This document shows positions 1 to 8,592 of a DNA stretch of 64,000 nucleotides, one piece after another. Below the pieces are notes generated by a model. It searched no databases. It saw only the letters and a list, made by a program, of their open reading frames with translations, and was not told where the DNA came from. Origin of the DNA: Cryobacterium sp. PAMC25264 (GTDB taxonomy: Bacteria; Actinomycetota; Actinomycetes; Actinomycetales; Microbacteriaceae); contig NZ_CP080383.1 in NCBI RefSeq assembly GCF_019443325.1, positions 2,294,001 through 2,358,000 on the forward strand. Reading direction: 5' to 3'. The stretch's first letter is position 1, and every line of letters starts with the position of its first letter. The position numbers and the translations under genes are program-made.

Positions 1-494
1 ACGGCGACCTGGTCTCGCTTGACCTCGCCGTGCTGCTGGGCGGCATCGCCGCCGACTCGGCCATCAGCTTCATCGTGGGCGACACCAAGCCGCCGGAGAG
101 CGTCGCGCTGATCGACGCGACCGAGCGCGCGCTGCAGGCCGGCATCGCCGCCGCCGGGCCCGGCGCCCGCATCGGAGATATCTCGCATGCCATCGGCACG
201 GTGCTCGACGCCGCCGGCTACCCCGTCAACGTCGAGTTCGGCGGCCACGGCATCGGCTCGACCATGCATCAGGACCCGCACGTCTCGAACACCGGCCGCC
301 CCGGTCGCGGCTACACGCTGCGCCCCGGGCTGCTGCTGGCCCTCGAGCCGTGGGTGATGGTCGACACCGACAAGCTCGTGACGGATGCCGATGGCTGGAC
401 CCTCCGCAGCGCCACCGGCTGCCGCACCGCCCACAGCGAGCACACCATCGCCATCACCGACGATGGCGCCGAGATCCTCACTCTCGCCCGCTAG
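1..494 (+). CDS. map: Methionine aminopeptidase, type I (5'-truncated by window edge)
   Basis: Removes the N-terminal methionine from nascent proteins. Only the C-terminal part is present; the first complete codon is at 3 and the gene continues left of the window. All metal ligands expected from this part of the M24A pita-bread fold are visible: the two aspartates in SLDLA and AADSA, the histidine in FGGHGIG, the glutamate in LALEPW, and the last glutamate in HSEHTI. The substrate-pocket segment MHQDPHV is also present. It ends at TAG 492-494 and is followed about 70 bp later by a convergent transporter gene. The assignment to the family is firm; whether this is the main or an accessory paralogue cannot be told from the fragment. 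Confidence 0.93.
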   Translation, partial: GDLVSLDLAVLLGGIAADSAISFIVGDTKPPESVALIDATERALQAGIAAAGPGARIGDISHAIGTVLDAAGYPVNVEFGGHGIGSTMHQDPHVSNTGRPGRGYTLRPGLLLALEPWVMVDTDKLVTDADGWTLRSATGCRTAHSEHTIAITDDGAEILTLAR

Positions 495-563
495 CGGCAC
501 CCTAGCGGCGACGGATAAAGGGGAGAAAGTGATTTTATGAGGATGCAATCGCGCATCGCGTCC

Positions 564-2399
564 TCAGTTGCGACCGTTGTCCTGATAAACGTTCGTCGCG
601 CCCGCCGCGGGGACCACACCGGCTGCGGTCATGGGGCCGACTCCGGTACCGGCCGACGAGCCGGCACCACCGGACACCGGCTTGCGACGGCGCCGGTTGC
701 GCGCCCCGCCGCGGCCGTAGACCAGGTACATGGTGAAGCTCATGATGATCATCAGCAGCACCGTGTACACGAACGTGATCGACATGGCGTCGAGGTTGTT
801 CTCCCCCTCGGTGCTCGCCCGGATCGCGAGACCCAACGGCTGGTAGAGCGGGTGGTAGAGGAACACGGCCGCGTCGTAGTCATCCAGGAGGCTGTTGAAG
901 TTGAGCGCCGTGATCGCCGCGGCTGTGGGCAGCACCAGCGGCACCAGCACCGTGCGCAGCGTGAACAGCGGTCCGGCACCCAGGATGCGCGCGGCATCCT
1001 CGAGCGATTCGGGCACCGACGCGAACGCCGCCTTGAGCAGCCGCAGGGTGAACGGGATCTTGATGATCACGTACGCCACCAGGAGAAGCAGCGTGGTGCC
1101 GGTGAGGACCTGCCCGCCGATCAGCGGGTTGGGCCGGTCGAAGGTCATCACCAGGGCCAGCGCGATCAGGATGGTCGGCAGGATCCACGGGATGTGCAGC
1201 AGGTACTCCAGCAGCGACGTGACCGGGTTGCGGTGTTTGTGCAGCACCCGGGCCACGAACAGCATGCCGAGCACCACGATCAGTGACGCCAGAGCACTGT
1301 AGACCACGCTCACCACGAAGGGTTTGAGCACCTCGGGGCTGCCGAACACTGTGGCGTAGTTGGCCAGCGTGAACGCGTCCCAGGTGATGGTGCCCGTGCT
1401 GATCGCCGTGGCTTCGAGGAACGAGAACAGCACGATCAGCAGCACCGGCAGCGCGTAGATCACAAACAGGACGTACGCGGCCACGTGCACGAGCACGTTG
1501 GCCACAGGGTTCTGGATGCGCTGCTTCTGCAGCGGCGTGGCCACCTTCGCCACCGAGAAGTAGGTGCCGCTCTTCTCCACCCGGTTCATCAGAGCGAGCA
1601 GCACTATCGTGGCCAGGCCCAGGATGATGGCCAGCAGCGCCGCCAGGTCGCGCGAACCGCTGCTCTTGGAGAACGTGAGGATCATCGGGGCGATGGTCTG
1701 GAAATCGGTGCCGCCGAGCACCAGCGGCGCGGTGAGGGCGCCGAGGCCGGTGAGGAAGGTGAGCACCGTGACGGCGAAGATCATCGGGCGAAGCGCCGGC
1801 AAAACGATGCGCCAGAGGATGCGCCAGGTCGACGCGCCCATATTGCGGGCGGCTTCGATGGTCTGGTAGTCGATCTTCGCCAGCGACGAGCCGAGGAACA
1901 GCATGTGGTTCGTGGTGGTGGCCAGGGTCATCACCACAACCACGGCGAAGTAGCCGGAGAACCAGTTGGGGTCGATGTCGGGGAACACGTTGCGCACCGC
2001 GTTGGTGATGAAACCGTACTTGCCGTAGATGAAGTTGTACCCGGCGGCCAGCACGATTCCGCCGTAGATGAGGGTGGTGGCGTAGCCGAGCCAGAGCACC
2101 CGGGAGCCGCGGATCTTGAAGTAGTCCGTGACCAGCACGATGAAGATGCCCACCACGTTCACCGTCACGGCCAGTGTGGCGGCCAGGGCGAAGCTGTGCC
2201 AGAGGCTGTTCAACGCCCGGTCGGAGCTGACGAGCTTCTCCAACGCCCGGAAGCTCAGCGTGCCGTCGGGAAAGAACGTGCTGATCAGCAGGGTGGCGTT
2301 GGGCAGCACGAGGAAGGTGGCCACGAACCAGACCAGCACCACGAGCACCACGACGACGAGCGGGGAACGGAACATGGTCCGCACCGATGAGTTGCGCAT
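564..2399 (-). CDS. ABC transporter permease, fused double-domain (FbpB/PhnV-like)
   Basis: Membrane component of a binding-protein-dependent importer. At 611 residues it holds two six-helix permease domains in one chain, the arrangement known from ferric iron (FbpB/AfuB) and some 2-aminoethylphosphonate systems. Each half has an EAA-type loop facing the ATPase: IEAARNMGASTWRILWRIV in the first half and LEDAARILGAGPLFTLRTV in the second. The C-terminal tail is basic (RNRRRRKP) then glycine/alanine rich. It starts 8 bp after the stop of the ATPase gene and is third in a minus-strand operon behind the binding protein. The substrate cannot be fixed from sequence; iron(III), phosphonate or polyamine are all possible. 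Confidence 0.88.
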   Translation of the reverse strand: MRNSSVRTMFRSPLVVVVLVVLVWFVATFLVLPNATLLISTFFPDGTLSFRALEKLVSSDRALNSLWHSFALAATLAVTVNVVGIFIVLVTDYFKIRGSRVLWLGYATTLIYGGIVLAAGYNFIYGKYGFITNAVRNVFPDIDPNWFSGYFAVVVVMTLATTTNHMLFLGSSLAKIDYQTIEAARNMGASTWRILWRIVLPALRPMIFAVTVLTFLTGLGALTAPLVLGGTDFQTIAPMILTFSKSSGSRDLAALLAIILGLATIVLLALMNRVEKSGTYFSVAKVATPLQKQRIQNPVANVLVHVAAYVLFVIYALPVLLIVLFSFLEATAISTGTITWDAFTLANYATVFGSPEVLKPFVVSVVYSALASLIVVLGMLFVARVLHKHRNPVTSLLEYLLHIPWILPTILIALALVMTFDRPNPLIGGQVLTGTTLLLLVAYVIIKIPFTLRLLKAAFASVPESLEDAARILGAGPLFTLRTVLVPLVLPTAAAITALNFNSLLDDYDAAVFLYHPLYQPLGLAIRASTEGENNLDAMSITFVYTVLLMIIMSFTMYLVYGRGGARNRRRRKPVSGGAGSSAGTGVGPMTAAGVVPAAGATNVYQDNGRN

Positions 2400-2407
2400 C
2401 CGGGCCC

Positions 2408-3417
2408 CTAGTACTGCAGGATCGCGGTGGGGTCGATGTACAGGGTCGCGGCGGCGCCGGGCACCAGCGGGGCCGCACCGCCCTCGGGCACCAGCGCACG
2501 GATGCGGCTGCCGTGGCTGTCGATCGTGTACGTGCTGTGCGAGCCCTGGTAGACCCGGTCGGCGACCACACCGGCCAGGCGAACGGATGCTCCGCGCGCC
2601 GGCGCCTGCAGCCCCACCTTCTCCAAGCGCAGGTACGAGCTCTTGTCGGCGGCCAGGAAGTCCCCGCCGTTGCCCCGCAGCTGCTGGAGGAACTCGCCGG
2701 TGAGCCGGTTGGTGGCTCCCACGAAGGTGGCGACGAACTCGGTGGCCGACCGGTTGTAGATCTGTTCGGGGTGCCCACCTGTTCGACCTCGCCGTGGTTG
2801 AACACGGCGATGCGGTCGCTCATGGTGAGGGCCTCCTCCTGGTCGTGGGTGACGTAGACCGTGGTGATGCCCAGTTCTCGCTGCAGGTCCTTGAGCTGTT
2901 CGCGTAGCTGCACGCGCAGCTTCGCGTCGAGGTTGGAGAGCGGTTCGTCCAGGAGCAAAATGCGGGGCTTGAGCACCAGGGCGCGGGCGATGGCTACTCG
3001 CTGCTGCTGCCCGCCGGATAGCTCCGACACGTTCTTGGTCAGCTGTTCCGGGGTGAGTTCCACCTGCGCGGCGATCTCGCCGACCAGCCGGTCGGTTTCG
3101 GCCCGACCGGTCTTCCTCACCTTGAGTCCGAAGGCGATGTTCTCCCGCACGCTCATGCTGGGGAACAGCGCGTAGTTCTGGAACACCATGCCCACGCTGC
3201 GCTTCTCGCTGGGCAGCTTGCTGGCCGCCTTACCGTCGATGTAGATCTCCCCCGCGCTGGGCTCGATGAACCCGGCCAGTGTGCGCAGCGCGGTGGTCTT
3301 GCCGCAGCCCGACGGGCCGAGCAGGGTGAAGAATTCCCCCTGCTCGACCTCGAGGTTCAGCTGCGGGATGGCGACGTGCTCGCCGAAGGTGACGTCGATG
3401 TTCTCGAACCTGATCAT
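2408..3417 (-). CDS. ABC transporter ATP-binding protein (Fbp/Pot type), single-base frameshift
   Basis: Energises the importer encoded on either side. The N-terminal part reads MIRFENIDVTFG with Walker A GPSGCGKTT, Q-loop FQNYALFP, signature LSGGQQQR and Walker B ILLLDEP, followed by the switch histidine in VTHDQEEA. After GEVEQVGTP the frame breaks near 2767; the family continuation (EQIYNRSATEFVATFVGATN, then a TOBE-like C-terminal region ending at 2408) lies in another frame. Restoring one base in the plus-strand string TTCGGGGTG rejoins the frames. The gene sits 22 bp after the binding-protein gene and 8 bp before the permease gene. I read it as one gene with a probable sequence error; a real inactivating mutation is the alternative. 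Confidence 0.85.
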
Positions 3418-3439
3418 GATGGCGCTATCCCGGGGTTGG

Positions 3440-4501
3440 TTACGGCAGGTATTCGAGTTCGGTCTTCTCGACCCAGGCGCCGATGTTCTCGCGGGTCAGC
3501 GCGAAGTCGATGTCCTGTTTGGGCAGCGATTCGATCAGGTCCACGACCGCGGGCAGCGCCTGGGCGCGGGCCTTCTCGTTGACCGGGTAGGAGGAGAACT
3601 CGGCCGCGAACGCGCCCTGGGTCTCGGCGCTGCCGAACCAGTCGATGAACTCCTCAGCCTTGGCCTCACGCGGGGTGCCGGCGATAACGCCGATCTGCTC
3701 GGTCACGTATGGGACGCCATCCGCCGGGCTGATCACGCCGGTGGTGGTGCCGTACTCGGCGTCACGGCTGGTGATGCCGCTGGAGGGCAGCACTCCGAAG
3801 TCCACGTCGCCGCGGGTGAGGCGGGCGTACAGGTCGGTGCCTTCCTCGGCGGGCGAGCCGTGCGCGAAGTAGGCCTCCACCTGCGCCCAGCCCTTGTCGG
3901 AGACGCCGAGGTCGCCGTCCTCGTCGAGGTACGGGGCGACGAGGCCGGCGAGCACCAGCTGCGGGGTGGCCTGGCCGAGCACGGTGTTCACTTCGTAGCG
4001 ACCGTCGTAGGCGGCGTCCTCCCACAGGTCGGACATCTCGTCGGGCGCGTCGGTGACGGTGTTGGTGTCGTAGACGGTCACGATGGCCTGCTCCACGAGC
4101 GGCCAGAACACACCGTCTTTCGGGTCACCGGATGCCTGGTCGACTTCGCCGGCCCAGGCTGGTTCGTAGGCGGTCACGGCGTCTTCGGCCTTGAGGGTTT
4201 CGAAGAACATGTTGTTCAGGCCGAACACCACATCGCCCACCGGGTTGTTCTTCTCGGCCACGATGCGGTTGGCCAGATCGGCGCCGCCCAGACCCACGAT
4301 CTCGATGTCGATGCCGGCTTCCTTGGCCTGCGCGGTGACCCACTCGCCGCGGCCGTCGCCGTTGGAGTTCGTGTAGACGATCAGGGTGCCGTCGGCGTCG
4401 CCGCCGCCGGATCCGGCGTCCGCCGAGGCGCACGATGCCAGAACCATGGTGCTGAGAATGAGGGTGGCCACGGTGGCCGTTTTGAAGGTGCGTCTGTGCA
4501 T
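3440..4501 (-). CDS. Extracellular solute-binding lipoprotein of the Fbp/Phn-like importer
   Basis: Captures the substrate outside the cell and delivers it to the neighbouring permease. The start at 4501 (ATG) is preferred over upstream in-frame codons because it directly precedes a signal peptide (MHRRTFKTATVATLILSTM) ending in the lipobox LASC, with a GGACGAG-like ribosome site upstream. The mature protein has the family-1 binding fold features: TLIVYTNSNGDG at the first strand, DVVFGLNN, and a GVISPADGVPYVTEQIGVIAG segment close to those of iron or 2-aminoethylphosphonate binding proteins. It is first in a three-gene operon with tight spacing. Confidence 0.88.
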   Translation of the reverse strand: MHRRTFKTATVATLILSTMVLASCASADAGSGGGDADGTLIVYTNSNGDGRGEWVTAQAKEAGIDIEIVGLGGADLANRIVAEKNNPVGDVVFGLNNMFFETLKAEDAVTAYEPAWAGEVDQASGDPKDGVFWPLVEQAIVTVYDTNTVTDAPDEMSDLWEDAAYDGRYEVNTVLGQATPQLVLAGLVAPYLDEDGDLGVSDKGWAQVEAYFAHGSPAEEGTDLYARLTRGDVDFGVLPSSGITSRDAEYGTTTGVISPADGVPYVTEQIGVIAGTPREAKAEEFIDWFGSAETQGAFAAEFSSYPVNEKARAQALPAVVDLIESLPKQDIDFALTRENIGAWVEKTELEYLP

Positions 4502-4679
4502 TGTTCTCGTCCTTGTCCAGGCCGCGAAAACGCTCAAGGCGCTCACCGGCCGTATCTGCGTGTCGGCAATCGTCACTTCACGTTAGGGCGGCGGGAATCC
4601 CGCCCCCGACCGATCGGGCGACTGTTCGCCCGTCGTTTCCCTGCTGTACATCTGCGTGCTTTCGGCTCCGCACAGCGCG

Positions 4680-4867
4680 CCGGTCGAGCCCGTCGAAACC
4701 CCACCCACCACGCCGGTCGAACCTGTCAAGACCCCACCCGCCACGCCGGTCGAACCCGGCAAGACCCCACCCGCCACGCCGGTCGAACCCGGCAAGACCC
4801 CACCCGCCACGCCAGTCGAGCCTGTCGAGACCCCACCCGCCACGCTGGTCGAGCCTGTCGAGACCCC
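4680..4867. repeat. 33-bp tandem repeat, about six units (GGTCGAGCC..GAGACC type)
   Basis: Units begin at 4680, 4713, 4746, 4779, 4812 and 4845, each 33 bp, with the last one partial. Each carries a variant of CCGGTCGAGCCTGTCGAGACC followed by a CCACCCGCCACG spacer. Units 3 and 4 are identical and the outer units are more divergent, which suggests internal amplification. The core is the same as the dispersed repeat at 23091-23322. Because the unit is a multiple of three, it translates as an 11-residue repeat (PVEPVETPPAT), most likely without meaning. Confidence 0.9.
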
Positions 4868-5021
4868 TCGGGGACACGTCAGAAGCCCCTCCGTCATCGA
4901 CCGTGATGACGAAGAACGTGACGCACGCCCCATTTGTATCTCCCCGAAAGAATTGCCAGGGTTCCCACCGTATGGCACGACCGCGCGCCTGTAAGTCCCC
5001 CTAAATGAGGACCGGCTCCTC

Positions 5022-5052
5022 GATGAACCTCCCGGTGGGAGGGCGGTTCATC
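5022..5052. other. Hairpin upstream of small membrane protein gene
   Basis: GATGAACC (5022-5029) pairs with GGTTCATC (5045-5052), and inside it CCTCCC pairs with GGGAGG around a GGT loop, giving a nearly continuous stem with a small bulge. There is no T-run. It ends about 30 bp before the ATG at 5081, so it could shape the leader of that gene or end transcription from upstream; the sequence does not decide. Confidence 0.45.
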
Positions 5053-5080
5053 CGGCCCCACGACCCGCTAACCTGCCGGG

Positions 5081-5269
5081 ATGGACAACACAACCGTCGT
5101 ATACGAGAACAGTGGCTGGTGGCTCGCTCTGGCGATCGTCACCGCCGGCCTGGCCGAGATGAAGGGTCGTAGGCGCTGGGTCTGGTTCCTCCTGGGGCTT
5201 CTGCTCGGCCCCCTGGCCACCGCCCTCGTGGTCGCCTGGGCGCGGCCCAATTCGGCCTTGCTCCGCTGA
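5081..5269 (+). CDS. Small two-helix membrane protein, unknown function
   Basis: A 62-residue protein with two hydrophobic segments: WWLALAIVTAGLAEM, then after a basic turn (KGRRRW) VWFLLGLLLGPLATALVVAW. The KGRRRWVWFLLGLLLGP pattern is common in short uncharacterised actinobacterial membrane proteins, with the positive turn expected on the cytoplasmic side. ATG 5081 is the only sensible start; the ribosome site is weak (CTGCCGGG directly before it). It lies alone between repeats and the convergent SOUL gene. No function can be assigned. Confidence 0.6.
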   Translation: MDNTTVVYENSGWWLALAIVTAGLAEMKGRRRWVWFLLGLLLGPLATALVVAWARPNSALLR

Positions 5270-5310
5270 TACCCCCGCCTCGCCGCGCCGGAGGCCGGCT
5301 GCGCTAGAGG

Positions 5311-5877
5311 CTAGACGCCGGCAACATCCAGCAGCACTTCGTTGTGCCGCAGGAAGGCGGGCTTGAACGGCGGGTCGAACCGGGCGAACCGCGGCTTACC
5401 CGTCACCGTGAGCCCGGCGGCGCCGAGAGCCGTGCGCAGCTCCTCCAGGTGCCGGGCGTAGCCGTCCTCGGTCCAGCGTCCCCGGTAGCGGATGGCGGCC
5501 ACGAGGCTCTCGGGCACCGTGCGTAGCTGCACCTGCGGGCTGGTCGGGCGCGGCGCGGTGTCTTCGGTGAGCCCGGCGGGCAGCACGAATGCGACCCGAT
5601 GGCTGCGGTCGGCGGCATCGCCGGGCTGCTGCACGACGGGCGCTGTCATCGCGATCTTCGTCGAGGCGGCATCCTGCACAACCGGAGCCGTCATCGCGAC
5701 CTTGGTGCGGGTCACGTTCTCACCGCTGATGTAGTTGAACAGGTACCGGAACGCGCGATTGCCGGCGTCCTCGAATGCGCCATCCACGACGACTTCGGCC
5801 AGAACGTGCGCGGGGTAGCGGCGCACCTCGAAGTCTTCGTAACTCTGCACCACGTCGTAGGGCTGCTTCTCGGTCAT
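5311..5877 (-). CDS. SOUL family heme-binding protein
   Basis: Belongs to the SOUL/HBP22 family, whose members bind tetrapyrroles in eukaryotes; the bacterial role is unsettled. The 188-residue protein begins with the family opening YDVVQSYEDFEVRRYP and continues with RYLFNYISGEN, TKVAMTAPVV (present twice, as the family often shows) and HRVAFVLPAGL. The C-terminal part has VAAIRYRGRW, ELRTALGAAGL and the closing RHNEVLLDV. No signal peptide is visible, so it should be cytoplasmic. It is transcribed alone; upstream lies a dense cluster of palindromic repeats. Confidence 0.9.
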   Translation of the reverse strand: MTEKQPYDVVQSYEDFEVRRYPAHVLAEVVVDGAFEDAGNRAFRYLFNYISGENVTRTKVAMTAPVVQDAASTKIAMTAPVVQQPGDAADRSHRVAFVLPAGLTEDTAPRPTSPQVQLRTVPESLVAAIRYRGRWTEDGYARHLEELRTALGAAGLTVTGKPRFARFDPPFKPAFLRHNEVLLDVAGV

Positions 5878-5934
5878 ACTTCAACGGTACTCCGCGCGCG
5901 CGTGCAGAGTGGCAGAGACGCTCCCGCGCGAGTT

Positions 5935-6238
5935 GCGCGGGCCACGCGCCGCTCCGCCCCGGGCACGCCACCCGCGCAGCGGCGCCCCACCCGCGCAACG
6001 CGCGGACCGGCCAACTCACCCGCGCAACGGCGCCCCACCCGCGCAAGCCGACGCGCGGGCCACGCGCCGCTCCGCCCCCGGCGGGCCACCCGCGCAGCGG
6101 CGCCGCTCCCGCGCACCGCGCGGACCGGCCAACTCACCCGCGCAACGGCGCCCCACCCGCGCAAGCCGACGCGCGGGCCACGCGCCGCTCCGCCCCCGGC
6201 GGGCCACCCGCGCAACGGCGCCGCTCCCGCGCACCGCG
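5935..6238. repeat. Cluster of three 62-bp palindromic elements, two inside a 118-bp tandem duplication
   Basis: Elements lie at 5935-5996, 6053-6114 and 6171-6232. Each has a 30-nt left arm beginning GCGCGGG, a 2-nt centre and a 30-nt right arm ending CCCGCGC that is an imperfect reverse complement of the left. The block 6003-6120 is repeated at 6121-6238 with one visible difference (GCAGCGG against GCAACGG). The stretch fills the gap between the SOUL start and the end of the EF-G-like gene. Open frames through it are arginine/alanine-rich shadows. Confidence 0.9.
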
Positions 6239-6294
6239 CGGGCCGGTCGGCTCCATCCCGGATGCCCGCCCCCACTCCCGGCGCGGACCCCCGG

Positions 6295-8481
6295 TCAGGC
6301 CTGCACCGCCGCCGACGCCACCTTGGCCGGAACCGGTTCGTGCCGCAGGTAGCGGCGCCGGAACGTGCCGCTTCCCGCGGTGAGGGCCCGCAGCTCGATG
6401 GCGTAGCGGAGCAGCTCCGCATCCGGGATCTCGGCGTTGATCTCGGTGCGCTCGTCGACGCCCGGGTTCGTGCGCTCCTCCGCCACCGACGTGGTGCCGG
6501 TCATGTGCCCGCGGCGCGTGGAGAGGTCCGTCATCACCGGGCCCACGTAGGCGTCGGGCACCGTGATCGTCACGGCCGACACGGGCTCCAGCAGCTGGAT
6601 CCGGCCCGCCGCCGCGGCCTCCCGCAACGCGAGGGCGCCGGCGGACTGGAACGCCGCATCCGACGAGTCGACGCTGTGCGCCTTGCCTCCCACGAGCGTC
6701 ACCCGGATGTCCACCACGGGGAACCCCGCCGCGACACCCCGGGCCATTTGCGCCCGCACGCCCTTCTCGACCGACTCGATGTAGTGACCGGGCACCACCC
6801 CACCGACCACTCTGTTCACGAACTCGAAGCCGGCGCCGCGCTCGAGCGGCTCCACCTCGATGTCGCAGATACCGAACTGGCCGTGACCGCCGGACTGCTT
6901 CACGTACCGGCCGCGGGCGGCGACGGGTGCGGCGAAGGTCTCCCGCAACGGCGTGATCACGTCCACGGTCTGCACGTGTACTCCCTGGGCGCGCAACCGG
7001 TCCAGCACCACCTCGGCGTGCGCCTCGCCCATGCACCAGAGCACCAGTTGATGGGTTTCGGGGTTCCGTTCCACCCGCAGGGTGGGGTCGACAGCGGCGA
7101 CCTTGCCGAGGCTCTTGGCCAGCGCGTCCTCGTCACTGTGCGCCTCGCCCTGCACGGCCACGGGCATCAGCGGCTCCGGCATCTCCCAGGCCTGCACGAG
7201 AAGCGGATGCTCCCGGTCGGAGACGCTGTCACCCGTCTCGGCATCCGTGAGCCGGGTGAGGGCGCAGATGTCCCCCGCCACGCTGAACGGCACCGGTCGC
7301 AGGGTCGCGCCGAGCGGGGACTGCAGATGAGTGACCCGTTCGTCGCTGTCGTGGTCCTGGTGCCCACGGTCGGCTAGCCCGTGCCCGCCGATGTGCACAA
7401 TGCTGTCCTCCCGCAGGGTGCCGGAGAAGAGGCGCACCAGGCAGACCCGGCCGAGGAACGAGTCGAGGGTGGTGCGTACCACCTCGCCCACCAGCGGGCC
7501 GGCCGGGTCGCAGGGCAGCGGTCCCACCGACTCGCCGGCCAGGCCGGTCACCGGCGGCAGCGGTCGCTCGAGCGGTGACGGGAACGCGCCGGTGAGCAGC
7601 TCCAGCAGCTCCGCCAGGCCCACCCCGGTCTCGGCGGACGTCGCCAGCACCGGAAACAAGGAACCCCGGGCCACGGCGATCTCCAGGTCAGCGGTAAGGG
7701 TGTCGAGGGAGATTTCGGCACCGCCGAGGTACCGGTCGAGCAGGGTTTCGTCCTCACTTTCGGCAATGATGCCCTCGATCAGGGTCGCCCGCGCCAGGTC
7801 CGAGTCGAGAAGTTCCGCCTCCGTCGCCGGGCGACGCGCGGGCGGCGTACTGGCATCCGAGACCGTGCCGGTCAACAACCCCAGCAGCCCGGTGATCGCG
7901 CCACCGCCCCGCACCGGCACATACACAGGCAGCACCCCGGCGCCGAAGTTCTCCCGGCAGGCGGCGAGGACCGCGTCATACCCGGCCCGCGGATGGTCCA
8001 CCCGGCTGATCACCACGGCCCGCGGCATCCCGATCCGCTCGCACTCCGCCCAGAGGGCCGTGGTGGCCGTGTCGACGCCGTCCACGGCGGAGACCACGAA
8101 CAGTGCCGCATCCGCCGCCCGCAACCCGGCCCGCATCTCGCCGATGAAGTCGGCATACCCCGGGGTGTCGAGCAGGTTCACCTTCAGGTCGCCCACCGTG
8201 AGCGGCACGACCGAGAGCGCCACCGAGCGTTGTTGGTGCACCTCGGACGGGTCCGAGTCGCTCACCGTGTTGCCGGCCTCGATCGAGCCCAGCCGGGTGA
8301 GGGCACCGGTGGCCATGAGCAGCGCTTCGGTGAGCATGGTCTTGCCGGCGCCCGACCGGCCCACCAGCGCTACGTTGCGGATCATCGCCGGGTCGCTCGC
8401 GGGCGCGCCCGACACCGAGGCCCGCCGTTGTTCCGCGCCGCCGCGACCTTTCGCCGCCTCCTGTGTGCCTTTTCCCACCAT
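6295..8481 (-). CDS. Elongation factor G-like protein (EF-G2 type)
   Basis: A 728-residue translational GTPase of the actinobacterial EF-G2 branch. ATG 8481 is chosen because a GGGAG ribosome site precedes it; longer in-frame extensions would run into the divergent gene. P-loop GRSGAGKT is at about 41-48 and DTPG at 105-108. The guanine-specificity motif, normally NKxD, reads SRVD at 159-162. Domains IV-V follow, including GGHGQFGICDIEVEP, GVVPGHYIESVEKG and PDAYVGPVMTDLSTRRG. In mycobacteria the EF-G2 paralogue binds nucleotide but does not replace EF-G in translocation, so a specialised role is likely. It is divergent from the cold-shock fusion gene, with 111 bp between the starts. Confidence 0.9.
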   Translation of the reverse strand: MVGKGTQEAAKGRGGAEQRRASVSGAPASDPAMIRNVALVGRSGAGKTMLTEALLMATGALTRLGSIEAGNTVSDSDPSEVHQQRSVALSVVPLTVGDLKVNLLDTPGYADFIGEMRAGLRAADAALFVVSAVDGVDTATTALWAECERIGMPRAVVISRVDHPRAGYDAVLAACRENFGAGVLPVYVPVRGGGAITGLLGLLTGTVSDASTPPARRPATEAELLDSDLARATLIEGIIAESEDETLLDRYLGGAEISLDTLTADLEIAVARGSLFPVLATSAETGVGLAELLELLTGAFPSPLERPLPPVTGLAGESVGPLPCDPAGPLVGEVVRTTLDSFLGRVCLVRLFSGTLREDSIVHIGGHGLADRGHQDHDSDERVTHLQSPLGATLRPVPFSVAGDICALTRLTDAETGDSVSDREHPLLVQAWEMPEPLMPVAVQGEAHSDEDALAKSLGKVAAVDPTLRVERNPETHQLVLWCMGEAHAEVVLDRLRAQGVHVQTVDVITPLRETFAAPVAARGRYVKQSGGHGQFGICDIEVEPLERGAGFEFVNRVVGGVVPGHYIESVEKGVRAQMARGVAAGFPVVDIRVTLVGGKAHSVDSSDAAFQSAGALALREAAAAGRIQLLEPVSAVTITVPDAYVGPVMTDLSTRRGHMTGTTSVAEERTNPGVDERTEINAEIPDAELLRYAIELRALTAGSGTFRRRYLRHEPVPAKVASAAVQA

Positions 8482-8592
8482 GCGTAGCTCCCGACCTCGT
8501 CGTCCCGGCGCCAGCCGCACCGTCACCACCGATTGATACCCAGTCCGGCCCAGTCGGCAAGGGCCGCGCCAAGCGGCGGTTACGCTCGATCC

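Larger units (their letters stand above)
4502..5080. other. Intergenic region with tandem repeat and hairpin
   Basis: There is no convincing gene between the binding-protein start and the small membrane protein. The stretch holds a 33-bp tandem repeat (4680-4867) and a hairpin at 5022-5052 (GATGAACC pairing with GGTTCATC, with an inner CCTCCC/GGGAGG stem). Open frames run through the repeat on both strands but are low-complexity translations of it. The promoter of the minus-strand importer operon should lie near 4501; I see no clear -35/-10 pair. Confidence 0.6.

Noticed and set aside
537..1286. Long plus-strand frame rich in Arg, Gln and His
   Set aside because: It is the reverse-strand shadow of the double permease gene; no domain, no ribosome site, and composition typical of antisense frames in GC-rich coding DNA.
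880..2390. Continuation of the ABC ATPase frame through the permease gene as an 845-residue protein
   Set aside because: The part after residue about 215 is the permease gene read out of frame; the true ATPase ending lies in another frame up to 2408.
4656..4994. Pro-Val-Glu-Thr repeat protein
   Set aside because: It is a translation of the 33-bp tandem repeat; similar open frames exist on the opposite strand and there is no start context or flanking domain.
5599..7377. 592-residue plus-strand frame over the SOUL/EF-G region
   Set aside because: It spans the palindromic repeat cluster and the antisense of two solid genes.
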